Below are positions 46,318-54,904 of a stretch of DNA of 64,000 bases, one piece after another. Made by a program: the position numbers and the translations under genes. The notes under the pieces are model-generated. The model searched no databases, was not told the origin of the DNA, and worked only from the letters and a program-made list of their open reading frames with translations. This stretch comes from Kriegella aquimaris (lineage in GTDB: Bacteria; Bacteroidota; Bacteroidia; Flavobacteriales; Flavobacteriaceae), in the NCBI RefSeq assembly GCF_900103215.1, contig NZ_FNGV01000013.1, positions 62,001-126,000 of the forward strand, given 5' to 3'. Position 1 is the first letter of the stretch; each line of letters starts with the position of its first letter.

Positions 46318-46860
46318 TTATTTTTTATTGAACTCTATTTCTGTCCACCTTCCCCTTGAATAAGCAAACCCATCTCCCTCGGGTATTTTATCATTCGAAT
46401 GACTATTGAATTTAATTTCAATATGCTGATCTTTTTCTAATTTTATATTCTTTAACAAATGTGTGTTAATTTCATAATCCACCTCAGTATCAGGGTTTTG
46501 AAACTTTCCTATTTGCTCTTCATCAACCGATATTACATATGTTGATTCTCCGTCTAACTCTTTAAGGCTCGTGAATTTTATATCATACATTCCGCCTTCT
46601 CCAGTAAATTTGACAAATGCAGATGAAAACTTATTTTTAAATTCTACTGCATTTATTGCCAGCGCATTTCGAGCACTATCCCTATAAAATGGGACGCTAT
46701 TTTCATTTGATTCATATTCAAAGTCGTGCAACGCACTATATACTATTTTAGTAGTTTTTATCGCACTTGAATTTTCAATCTTTTCCTCACTTTTTGTTTT
46801 ACATGAATTCGATATTAATCCTCCCAAAACTAATAGTATAATTATTTTATTTAGTTTCAT
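46318..46860 (-). CDS. Small beta-rich lipoprotein, possible carbohydrate-binding domain
   Basis: A 180-residue lipoprotein with lipobox SNSCKT (Cys ~20). The mature domain has GGMYDIKFTSLKELDGESTYVISVDEEQIGKFQNPDTEVDY, a pattern I associate with carbohydrate-binding-like sandwich modules attached to glycan-locus proteins. It ends IPEGDGFAYSRGRWTEIEF. A free-standing surface glycan-binding lipoprotein is the best guess; no enzyme motif is seen. Confidence 0.6.
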   Translation of the reverse strand: MKLNKIIILLVLGGLISNSCKTKSEEKIENSSAIKTTKIVYSALHDFEYESNENSVPFYRDSARNALAINAVEFKNKFSSAFVKFTGEGGMYDIKFTSLKELDGESTYVISVDEEQIGKFQNPDTEVDYEINTHLLKNIKLEKDQHIEIKFNSHSNDKIPEGDGFAYSRGRWTEIEFNKK

Positions 46861-47024
46861 TTCTTTTATTTAATAATTTTTATAGATTTTTCTTTTGACT
46901 AATAATTGCTGGTTCAGACTTTTTATCCGGTAGTTTTCTCGATTGCCATAATTTCAATAGAAACGAGCAATTCTCAACTTTAGTTTTCAATTTGAATACT
47001 TGCGCTTTTGATCGCTACTTTTTC

Positions 47025-47603
47025 TTAAACCCAGATTTTCTTTAGCCCATCGGTCATACCTAAAAGTGGATCGGCAACAGGTATGGGTAAGGAGGCAATA
47101 TTTTTATCAGCTTTTGGTCGCTCTCCTGGTTCCCCTTTATTTAAATCCCAACTGCGCCCATCAGGATAGGCGCCAACCACCCCTAAATTTTTACTTCCCA
47201 ATTTCTTATGCCCTACACCAGCAGGGATAATTACAATATCCCCAGCTTCAACATTTACTTTTTCGCCTTTTTCACCTCCGAAATGGACCAATGCACTACC
47301 TGAGTAGATGCCTAAAACTTCATGTGAAGTGCTATGATAGTGGTGAAATGGGTAAATTCCATTTCGCCAGGAATTTGTCCAATTATTTTCGGAAAACCTT
47401 TTCTCTAACCATGTAGCACCGCTGTTCGACCTTTCCTTAAATGCGTTTTTATAAAGAATAAGCGGATATTTGCTGTTTGGTATTTTACCGTCATCTTCAA
47501 AAAGCAATTGCTGGGGTTCTTTGTCCATGGGCCAGATATTTATTGGTAGAAAAATGGCCAGACCAATCTGCCCGGTGGTTGTTATAAATTTTTTACGGTT
47601 CAT
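47025..47603 (-). CDS. Cupin-domain protein (YjlB-like)
   Basis: A 192-residue protein with an N-terminal hydrophobic segment, possibly an uncleaved anchor or a Sec/Tat-like signal (MNRKKFITTTGQIGLAIFLP). Cupin motif 1, FHHYHSTSHEVLGIYSGSALVHFGG, supplies metal-binding histidines, and motif 2 is GDIVIIPAGVGHKKLG. This small cupin subgroup (YjlB) lacks a defined reaction. It may be a sugar isomerase or an oxygenase-like protein. Confidence 0.8.
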   Translation of the reverse strand: MNRKKFITTTGQIGLAIFLPINIWPMDKEPQQLLFEDDGKIPNSKYPLILYKNAFKERSNSGATWLEKRFSENNWTNSWRNGIYPFHHYHSTSHEVLGIYSGSALVHFGGEKGEKVNVEAGDIVIIPAGVGHKKLGSKNLGVVGAYPDGRSWDLNKGEPGERPKADKNIASLPIPVADPLLGMTDGLKKIWV

Positions 47604-48100
47604 GTTGACTTTTCTTTTTTGGGATTAATCAAGCTAAATCACTGCTATAATTCTTTAATAAGAGACTTAGATTATTCATCATTGTATTAAATTCTATACA
47701 CAGGGAATAATATTAAAAGTCAAAATCATTTGAGTTTGGAACAACACGCTTTACTTCATTCAATGAATATAATAGCATCATGTCTTCATTGGATAGTTCA
47801 AAATCAAAAAGCTGTGCTAAATATAGAAAATTTTTGTCCTGACCAATGACTATTTGATTTGCATCTTAGATAACAGGAAGTGAACGTCAATGTTACATTG
47901 CAACTTCTAACAAAAAAGTTCTCATTAATAGAGAACAATTATCGACTTAAGTTCTTTTTGATTACTATAGAATCAAAAACATCCCAAATTTTCGAAAGGC
48001 TTGATTCCAGTCATTGTAAACTAGTCAGGCATGTATTCTTCAGATTTTATAAACTATTCTTGAAAATCTTATTTGTTGCACCTATGTTGTACCTGAAATA

Positions 48101-48129
48101 AAAAAGCAGACTCCTTAAAGTCAGCTTTT
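48101..48129. terminator. Terminator-like hairpin beside the tRNA-Leu relic
   Basis: An A-rich arm and AAAGC-AGACT pair with AGTC-A-GCTTT, leaving a short loop and flanking A/T tracts. On the minus strand it directly follows the tRNA relic, as a tRNA terminator would. Confidence 0.55.
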
Positions 48130-48136
48130 GCTCGTT

Positions 48137-48191
48137 GTACAGGCGGAGGGACTAGTAATCCCACACCTTGCGGCACTAAATCCTAAGTGTA
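48137..48191 (-). pseudogene. 3' half of a tRNA-Leu gene, decayed (possible att site relic)
   Basis: The minus-strand sequence runs from CTTAGGATTTAG (anticodon loop with TAG and 3' stem) through GTGCCGCAAGGTGT (variable arm) to TCCCTCCGCCTGTAC (T-stem and acceptor 3' strand). This is the layout of a flavobacterial tRNA-Leu. The T-loop is altered (GGGATTACTAGTCCC instead of GGGTTCGAGTCCC), and the 5' half is missing. It is not a working tRNA. It fits a duplicated tRNA end left by integration of a mobile island. Confidence 0.7.
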
Positions 48192-48292
48192 AGGCCGGAA
48201 TAGTAGGACCAATTTTTTTTTGAAATAAAAAATAATTCACATAAGACCATTCAAAACCAGTATTGGAGTGCGAATTGAGTGCAAATAAAAAA

Positions 48293-48322
48293 GAGGTCTA
48301 TAAAAATTAATTCATAAACCTC
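48293..48322. terminator. Terminator-like hairpin
   Basis: GAGGTCTATAAA (48293-48304) pairs with TTCATAAACCTC (48311-48322) with two mismatches, flanked by A and T tracts. It lies next to the second tRNA-end-like remnant. Confidence 0.5.
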
Positions 48323-48330
48323 TAATTTTC

Positions 48331-48345
48331 AAGTCGGGGTGGCAG
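48331..48345 (-). pseudogene. Short tRNA 3'-end-like remnant
   Basis: The minus strand reads GGCTGCCACCCCGACTT, like the T-stem/acceptor end of tRNAs that finish CTGCCACCCCGA. Only about 15 bases match, so this is weak alone. It gains weight from the adjacent hairpin and the tRNA-Leu relic 140 bases away. Confidence 0.35.
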
Positions 48346-49111
48346 CCAGCCACGTATCGTTACAAATAATTGACTATCAGTATTTTAATCGTACTTATCT
48401 AAACCTAATCCCTATATGTACACTTGGTCTAAATAGTAGCTTAAGAACGTATTGATTTTGTGTTATTTACATCATAAAATTAAGGAATAAATGCCAAATA
48501 CGTTCAAATGTGATATGGTAAACTCAAAAATTCTACTAAATTGATGACTAGGCACAGAACACCTCTTTTTTTATTTCACTCTCCAATTAAAGCCTGTAAC
48601 GCTTCTTAATGGTGACAAAAGCCCAAAACACTTCTTCTTCAGTTGGAACCCCATTCCCCTTAGTCTATAGTTAATATACTTCGCAGCTGTTTCCATCCAG
48701 ACTTGCTTGTTTTACCGTATAGCTCTAGTTATATTTTTGTTTCGTAAAGAACTACTTAGATTATCTGCATTGTATTTTTTCAATTCATTGTTACTTGCTC
48801 ATTGTTCTTTCAGCTTAAAATAAATCCAGATTCCTATATTTTTTTTGAAGTTCAGAGTTTTGATATTTTCTTGGAAATTCGAAAGGTACTAGTTCTTATC
48901 AACGGTCACAACAAGCGGATGGTTCAAGCGCTCTGAATAATAGCGCACCACCCCGTCAGGCCTCTTTGGTGTTGAATATAAATACGTATCCTTTTAATGG
49001 CACATACTGACTTTTATGGTTTCTACCTTCTGATTTGAGAAACAAGTTGCAATAGTATAATGATAATTGTTTTAACACCCATTACTCTTTTAATCCGCTT
49101 TCCATATTAAT

Positions 49112-50422
49112 TTATAGCACTTTAACCTTACCTGGAATAGGGATACTATAGTTGCCGTCGGGGCCGGGGGCCGAGGGCATATCCGCATCCCAGCTGAATT
49201 CCTTTGGCAGAATACTCCTGTTGGATTTCAGGGCCTCTTCGACCGTGATTATTTTCCCGGAGTGGATGGCCATTCTACCTATAATGGTAGTCAAAGTAGA
49301 TTTCGCGCCATAATCCAACTGGTTCAGAGGTTTGTTGTTAATTACCGAATTAATAAAATCAGATTGGCATTTTTGGGAAGGCCCAATCATCTCATCCTTA
49401 TCTCGGTGTGCCCAAATCAATTCTCCTTTGGCATCATAAATCCTAAATTTTTCATCTGCATAGCCTTTTGAACCTTGAACATGGAACCCTACCCTGTTCC
49501 ACGTATTGTTCATATTGGTGGACTGAACGTGCAGCTTAATCTTATTGGGATAATCAAATTCGGCATAATGATGGTCATAGGTATTCCCTTGATCAGGACC
49601 ATTGAAGGTCTGCCTTCCCCCCAATCCCTTGGCCACAATAGGGTAATCGTTCATGAACCAGTTCATTAAATCTATGGGGTGAATCGTCTGACCTGCCAAT
49701 TGACCTCCCCACAACCATGTAAAATAACGCCAGTTACGCATCTGGTACTGCATCTCGGTCTGGTCGGGCGTGCGCGGGTAAATCTTGGGTGCACCCACAT
49801 TATAATAGACATTTAAAGAAGTGATGTCTCCAATGATACCTTCTTCAAATTTTTCCTTCATTAGCTGATAACCCGTTTCATAGCGCGATTGAAGGCCAAC
49901 AACCAGACTCAGATCTCTTTGTTTTGCCAGTTCGTTAGCATCCATTACTTTATGATATCCGGGAATATCGACAAACAAGGGTTTCTCAATAAAAACATGT
50001 TTATCTGCTTTCACAGCGGCTTCTAAATGGAGAGGGCGAAACGGTGGTGGTGTGGCCAACAGCACCACATCGCAATTTGCGATTACCTTCTGGTAGGCAT
50101 CAAAACCCATAAACTTTCTAGAATCCGGTACTTCCACTTGATCTCCATATGTATTTTTCAAGTTCTCATAAGCACTATTGAGTCGATCCTCGAAAACATC
50201 TCCTAATGCCACCAACTTGACCATCCCGGAAGTCTTAAGTGCCTCGTGGGCGGCACCTTTGCCTCTATTGCCGCAACCCACAAGTCCAATCCTTAATTCC
50301 CTTTTACCGCTTATATGAAACGCGCTCATGGGAAAACTGCTCAGCAACGCCCCTCCGGCAAGTGCCGAAGCCCCCGATTTTACAAAATTTCTTCGCCCGT
50401 TATCCGTAATCTCTTTCTCCAT
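49112..50422 (-). CDS. Gfo/Idh/MocA-family oxidoreductase with Tat-like signal
   Basis: A 436-residue protein. A twin-arginine signal (NGRRNFVKSGASALAGGALL) points to export as a folded, cofactor-bound enzyme. The Rossmann motif GLVGCGNRGKG, the EKP-type FIEKPLFVDIPGY and an active-site-like GQTIHPIDLMNWFMNDYP are present. Such exported members act on sugars in the periplasm, and some are GH109 glycosidases with bound NAD. This one lacks the TLEECW segment seen in the GH109-like protein at 54905, so oxidoreductase is the safer label. It is 60 bases after the permease gene. Confidence 0.83.
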   Translation of the reverse strand: MEKEITDNGRRNFVKSGASALAGGALLSSFPMSAFHISGKRELRIGLVGCGNRGKGAAHEALKTSGMVKLVALGDVFEDRLNSAYENLKNTYGDQVEVPDSRKFMGFDAYQKVIANCDVVLLATPPPFRPLHLEAAVKADKHVFIEKPLFVDIPGYHKVMDANELAKQRDLSLVVGLQSRYETGYQLMKEKFEEGIIGDITSLNVYYNVGAPKIYPRTPDQTEMQYQMRNWRYFTWLWGGQLAGQTIHPIDLMNWFMNDYPIVAKGLGGRQTFNGPDQGNTYDHHYAEFDYPNKIKLHVQSTNMNNTWNRVGFHVQGSKGYADEKFRIYDAKGELIWAHRDKDEMIGPSQKCQSDFINSVINNKPLNQLDYGAKSTLTTIIGRMAIHSGKIITVEEALKSNRSILPKEFSWDADMPSAPGPDGNYSIPIPGKVKVL

Positions 50423-50482
50423 AATTTCTGTATTTTAAAATTTATCGCTGCCTCCTTGTTCCCCAATCTCCATGCAGGGGCA

Positions 50483-51850
50483 TCATACGTCCGTAAAATC
50501 CATTTCGCTTTTCACCTTCAGAAAACGCACCCTTACGATCAGATACACCAGACCGACGGCAAACCAAATACCGCCCATTATCATCGCCATAGACGGCAAA
50601 TTGATCCAAATCGCAAAACAGACCAGAAAACCTAATAAGGGTAGCACGGCGTCAACACCAAATTTTCTCTTCTCCCCTTTTGGGCGAAGAAAGTAGAATT
50701 GCCTAAACGCAGCGACATTCACACCCATGAAAGCAAGAAAAGCCCCAAAATTCAATAATTCTGCAGCACTTTGATAGCCAAGAAAAATTGAACCAATAAA
50801 AGTAAGCACCCCCATAAAAATAATATTATAGACCGGTGTATTACTTTTGACACTTAAATATGAGAACATTTTTTTGGGCAGTACACCATCTCTTCCCATC
50901 CCAAAAAGTAATCGGGCCGCACCAACCTGACCTGCTAGCCCACTTCCGAAGCATGCAATAAAAAGAATTACTGCCATGGCATTGAAAAGGACATCGCCCC
51001 CAACTCTCTGGGCAACATCAAAAAATGCAGTTTCGATATTGGGAAATGTACTATAATCAGGCCAAACCTGTTGTGCAAGATATATTTGAATTATACTGAA
51101 AACACCCGTAAACAAACACACGAGCACGGGAGCCAAAAGCATATTACGCTTCGGATTCTTAACATCTTCGGCAAGTGTGGTAACACCGTCAAAACCAATA
51201 TAAGTAAGAACAGCAAAAGATGTAGCCGTTAACACCGAGCCAAAATCAAATGTTTCAGGATTGTAGAAGGGTTTGGTAGATACCAACCCTGCCACACCAT
51301 CAATTCCAATTATATACTTAATAGCTAAAACGATAAAAGCCCCGATCACCACCGTCATTACCAACAAAAGGAATTTGTTGGACTTGTCCGTTGTTCGGAT
51401 ACCTCTCAGGTTCAAAAGTGTAATTCCTAATACAAATAAGAAAACCCAAACAATATAGGGTATGCCAGGTATTAAACGTTGTAGGGTAATAGATGCATAA
51501 ATTGTGTTGATTATTGGTACGATCAAATAGTCAAGAAACATCGCCCAGCCAGCCAAAAAGCCTAAATTTTTATTAAGTCCATTGCCAACATAGGTATAGG
51601 CGGAACCTGCAGAAGGATACAAGGAAGCCATTCGACCATAGCTTAGCGCGGTTAAACTCATTGCCACAAGAGCAATCAATAAGGTAAGTACCATGTGACC
51701 CTTTGAATCTCTTGACGCTATTCCGAAAAGTCCAACCGCGGCAATGGGCTGTATCAAAATTATTCCATAGAATACTACGCCCCATAAACCCAGAACCCTG
51801 GTCAATTTCGGGCCTTCCTTTTTCTTGGTTTGTTTAGAAATTCCTGTCAT
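50483..51850 (-). CDS. APC-family amino acid/amine permease
   Basis: A 455-residue inner membrane transporter with about twelve membrane helices. The helix 1 region LGLWGVVFYGIILIQPIAAVGLFG and SYGRMASLYPSAGSAYTYVG are typical of APC permeases, as are FAVLTYIGFDGVTTLAEDVKNPKRN and GRDGVLPKK. It probably takes up an amino acid or amine by proton symport. Its location, 11 bases after a CBM9-like lipoprotein and before a Gfo/Idh gene, is unusual for an amino acid transporter and suggests an amino-containing product of glycan breakdown. That link is inference. Confidence 0.88.
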   Translation of the reverse strand: MTGISKQTKKKEGPKLTRVLGLWGVVFYGIILIQPIAAVGLFGIASRDSKGHMVLTLLIALVAMSLTALSYGRMASLYPSAGSAYTYVGNGLNKNLGFLAGWAMFLDYLIVPIINTIYASITLQRLIPGIPYIVWVFLFVLGITLLNLRGIRTTDKSNKFLLLVMTVVIGAFIVLAIKYIIGIDGVAGLVSTKPFYNPETFDFGSVLTATSFAVLTYIGFDGVTTLAEDVKNPKRNMLLAPVLVCLFTGVFSIIQIYLAQQVWPDYSTFPNIETAFFDVAQRVGGDVLFNAMAVILFIACFGSGLAGQVGAARLLFGMGRDGVLPKKMFSYLSVKSNTPVYNIIFMGVLTFIGSIFLGYQSAAELLNFGAFLAFMGVNVAAFRQFYFLRPKGEKRKFGVDAVLPLLGFLVCFAIWINLPSMAMIMGGIWFAVGLVYLIVRVRFLKVKSEMDFTDV

Positions 51851-51861
51851 GCGTTTCTCTT

Positions 51862-52605
51862 TTATTTAAATTCCAGTTTTCCAAAAAATTCGGGTTGGTG
51901 AAAATCAGGGATTACTCCTCCAATTGGTGACCAAGTTATATAATGAGGATTGGAATTGTTTTCGGCAATTTTATAAAAATTTGCATACCAAACTGTGCCC
52001 GTTTTTGGCACGTCAAAAGCTGAATATTGCGATAATACTTCTAGGGGAAGTTTGTATTCCAATGTCCATGTAGTGGGTTCTTCTATTTCTGGATCGATAA
52101 ATTCGGGTAGGGAATGTGCTATTTCAATCCTTTTTAGAACCTCAGGTGGCAATGATTTAGATTTCTGACCAGAAGCATTATAGCGCATAAGAGGTGTTCC
52201 CCCACAATTTATTTCGAGGTTAAAATAATCCATTGGAGAAGCTGTTGTCGGAGAAAAGAAAAACTCGACACAGGCATCCTCCCATACCGGCCCATTGTAT
52301 TCTGTGGTCGTACAGCGAACATATCGGTCTTCAACCCTGAAAATAACATATAGATTGGTAGCATCATACACCATCTTCATTTGCGTTCTCGGTTTGAATT
52401 TGGGCGTATCTCCCTTGAAGTTGTTAATTATTAATGGTTTAACTTCTTGCCATTCAGGTTTATTCCAATTACCGTCAATTTCAAAGGAATTTTCTAGCCC
52501 AACCACTTCATATCTTTCCTTTTCCTCAATCTCATTTTTTATCAGACCATTGCAAGACACAAGTATTAAGGGGACAAAAAAAACGAGAAAATCTAATTTC
52601 AGCAT
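51862..52605 (-). CDS. CBM9-like (DOMON-type) lipoprotein
   Basis: A 247-residue lipoprotein with lipobox LVSCNG. The mature part starts SFEIDGNWNKPEWQEVKPLIINNF and continues TQMKMVYDATNLYVIFRVEDRYVRC and VWEDACVEFFFSP. This is the pattern of family 9 carbohydrate-binding modules that often stand alone in Bacteroidota. It would bind carbohydrate ends at the cell surface. It leads a three-gene run with the permease and Gfo/Idh genes. Confidence 0.82.
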   Translation of the reverse strand: MLKLDFLVFFVPLILVSCNGLIKNEIEEKERYEVVGLENSFEIDGNWNKPEWQEVKPLIINNFKGDTPKFKPRTQMKMVYDATNLYVIFRVEDRYVRCTTTEYNGPVWEDACVEFFFSPTTASPMDYFNLEINCGGTPLMRYNASGQKSKSLPPEVLKRIEIAHSLPEFIDPEIEEPTTWTLEYKLPLEVLSQYSAFDVPKTGTVWYANFYKIAENNSNPHYITWSPIGGVIPDFHQPEFFGKLEFK

Positions 52606-53294
52606 TTAATAATTCAATTTTCAGTTAATTCTTTTAATTAATTTTTTTACAAATATCACCCTACCGAAAACCTATAATTTTTATTCTTATCGAAACATTG
52701 CCAGAATTTAATTGAATTCTACTAATTACACCCAGCTGAATCCCGCAGGTATTCCTTTGGGATTCATAACTAAGCAAAAACTAACTCAAACTAACTCAAC
52801 TCTTTTGCTGGGTGATAAAAAACAATTTATGATGTGTACTAAATTAAGCTTAGATCAGTGCTTTGACCAGTACTTATAATTATAATGCCAATACAAATAT
52901 TTCAACACCAAAGGTTGCGCTGAAAATACTATTGAAATAGTGAACCCTTCCCGCCAATTCAACTATGTTTCCCGTTTGATTGTCTATTGTAGAAAACATC
53001 AACAAAAAATACAACACAGTCTACTTGCGCTATCTTATTGATTTTAATGGATATAGATATTTTTTTTGATGTTTTAAAACCCGAAACCTCACAACAGACT
53101 ACATGGAGTTTTGCTTTAACAACCTGGCCTCCCTCGAAATCGACAAAGGAAAAAATACTAGGCACTGCCCCTTCCCTTTAAAAAGTATCAGTATTAGTAT
53201 ATTACGTTACTCTTAATTGTGAATTTGTCGTACGATTCCGAATCTATCGTTGTCCGTAATATTTCCTTTTGATTATAATGCATTTATGGGCTAA
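52606..53294. other. 689-base spacer
   Basis: AT-rich, with an imperfect direct repeat of AACTAACTCAA near 52785-52800. A 68-codon minus-strand frame at 52959-53165 has a plausible amino acid mix but no start context or family resemblance, so it may be a relic. Nothing else was recognised. Confidence 0.4.
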
Positions 53295-54617
53295 TTAATT
53301 ATGATTTAACCCATCATACATTCTAGCCATTTCTATCACCGGGTTATGCCCCAAATAATCTTTGCAAGGACTATTTTGATCGGTGTCGGGCTTTCTTTCC
53401 AAATTTTCCGGTTTTCCTCCCAAAGAATCATAAAATTCCCAAATTGTACCGGTACGGTCAAACTGTTTGGCAGTGTCATCCAATGCCATTTCGAGCAACT
53501 TTTTAGCAGCTAAAGGACGATTATACCTAAGACAGCCAATTGCGGCCCAATAGGTCATACTGTTCCAAGCAGGTCCACGCCACATTCTTGCTTCAAATTT
53601 GGGGTCCGTTTTGCCAACGGTCGCAATTGGATGCTCTGTCAGAAATAGTTTTTCATTCATTAGATAACGGTCGATATATTGATTAGCCTGCTCTTTACTT
53701 GCCGCTCCCACTACGATAGGCCACATACTTTCAAAAACCAGATGTCTTTGTGCAGGATTCTTTACAGCCCAAATATCATAGAACATTTCTTCCTTTTCTA
53801 CATAGAGGTCTTTCATGATAAATGCACGAAGTTCATCGCGTCGCTTCTCAAAGTTTCGGGTATCCATACCCATGATCTTTCCCCATTTTACAGCATGGTT
53901 ATACAGCGCATAGATATGGCTTGTAGCATCGACACAGGCCCAAGGGCCCATACCAGATTGATCGAACCGAACCCCTTCGTCAACACCACTTTCCCATTTC
54001 TTCAATAGAATATCATTGTAGTAAAAGCCTTCCCCTTCTGCTTTTCGGTTATTTTCGAACCAGGTAATCTGACGGACAAGTGGTGAAAAAAAGTGTTTTA
54101 AAATTGAATTATCATCGGTAAATTCTATGTAATCCTGTACGGCAAACACCCAAACAGGAGGGTGCCCTTCGGTACTCTTATTCCACTCGGTGGTATTCCT
54201 CTGCGCATTTCCCCCAGACATCCAAATAGAACCGGGTATCATTCCACTGGGTTCTTGATTTTCAATATTATTAAGCAATTGATGGAGCGCATGCTCTGGG
54301 TAAGAACGCATTTCATCCAAAGCCTGATGAATAATATCCCAGTGCCCGAAGGCAGGCGACATATTATAGCCGGGGCCAATTTCCTCCCATTCGTACTGAA
54401 AAGGCCAGCGTGCAGGATGGGTACTTTTTTGGTGAAGTTTGGCCGTATAAACCAGCATATCACGCCAAGCGGGCTTACCGTAACTTGCTGCGTCTTCATT
54501 TAGCTTCTCCCAACTTCCCTTATTGCTCAAGCTCTGCGCATTGGATTTTATACAAAAAAGAAAAGCCAGTATGCCCATCAATAAAATTCGTCTAAAAAGC
54601 TTTTTATTTTGAATCAT
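53295..54617 (-). CDS. GH63/GH37-like (alpha/alpha)6-barrel glycosidase, secreted
   Basis: A 440-residue protein with a signal peptide ending near IKSNAQ. The pair KKWESGVDEGVRFD and MWRGPAWNSMTYWAAIGCLRYNRP match the GH63/GH37 group, in which an Asp in the ESG-x-D segment is the acid. A late Glu, here in GTIWEFYDS, is the base. It would hydrolyse alpha-glucosidic or alpha-mannosidic linkages by inversion. It is shorter than eukaryotic glucosidase I, as bacterial single-domain members are. It is in a run with GH109-like and GH20 genes but is separated by about 290 bases. Confidence 0.8.
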   Translation of the reverse strand: MIQNKKLFRRILLMGILAFLFCIKSNAQSLSNKGSWEKLNEDAASYGKPAWRDMLVYTAKLHQKSTHPARWPFQYEWEEIGPGYNMSPAFGHWDIIHQALDEMRSYPEHALHQLLNNIENQEPSGMIPGSIWMSGGNAQRNTTEWNKSTEGHPPVWVFAVQDYIEFTDDNSILKHFFSPLVRQITWFENNRKAEGEGFYYNDILLKKWESGVDEGVRFDQSGMGPWACVDATSHIYALYNHAVKWGKIMGMDTRNFEKRRDELRAFIMKDLYVEKEEMFYDIWAVKNPAQRHLVFESMWPIVVGAASKEQANQYIDRYLMNEKLFLTEHPIATVGKTDPKFEARMWRGPAWNSMTYWAAIGCLRYNRPLAAKKLLEMALDDTAKQFDRTGTIWEFYDSLGGKPENLERKPDTDQNSPCKDYLGHNPVIEMARMYDGLNHN

Positions 54618-54904
54618 TCTATTTTTTCAATGTTAATTGAACTGTTGTCCTCTTTCTTGAGGTTATTTGAGGCTTGATATGATATAGGAATTATTAAATA
54701 CCGCTTGACGCGAGTTTTCAAATTTATAGCTACTCCTATTATAATCTTTATTGTAATATTCCCTATCACGGGCGTTGCCAAGGTATTATTCGTGCAAATT
54801 TCGCTTATTTATATAGATGAATAGGGTTTTGTTTTGTGCCTCTCCCTTATAGGATCCCGAACCCCCCAAGTTCTTGCTTTCGGAAACAAATATATCCTCT
54901 AAAA

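Larger units (their letters stand above)
47604..49111. other. 1.5-kb gene-poor region with decayed remnants
   Basis: No intact gene was found in 1508 bases, unusual for this compact window. It holds two tRNA 3'-end-like relics and two terminator-like hairpins, annotated separately. On the minus strand at ~48570-48700 a short open frame ends RSVTGFNWRVK, and near 48900-48970 another short frame ends HPLVVTVDKN. Both read like tails of lost genes. A 73-codon plus-strand frame at 47880-48101 shows no family resemblance and is not called. The whole stretch looks like a degraded island boundary. Confidence 0.6.

Noticed and set aside
47880-48101. 73-codon plus-strand frame in the gene-poor region
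   Set aside because: No recognisable motif. It lies within decayed DNA and ends right at a tRNA-type terminator.
48137-48191. Functional tRNA-Leu gene
   Set aside because: The 5' half is missing and the T-loop is disrupted, so it cannot fold as a tRNA.
52959-53165. 68-codon minus-strand frame
   Set aside because: Somewhat gene-like composition but isolated, without signal or family. It may be a relic; not enough to call.
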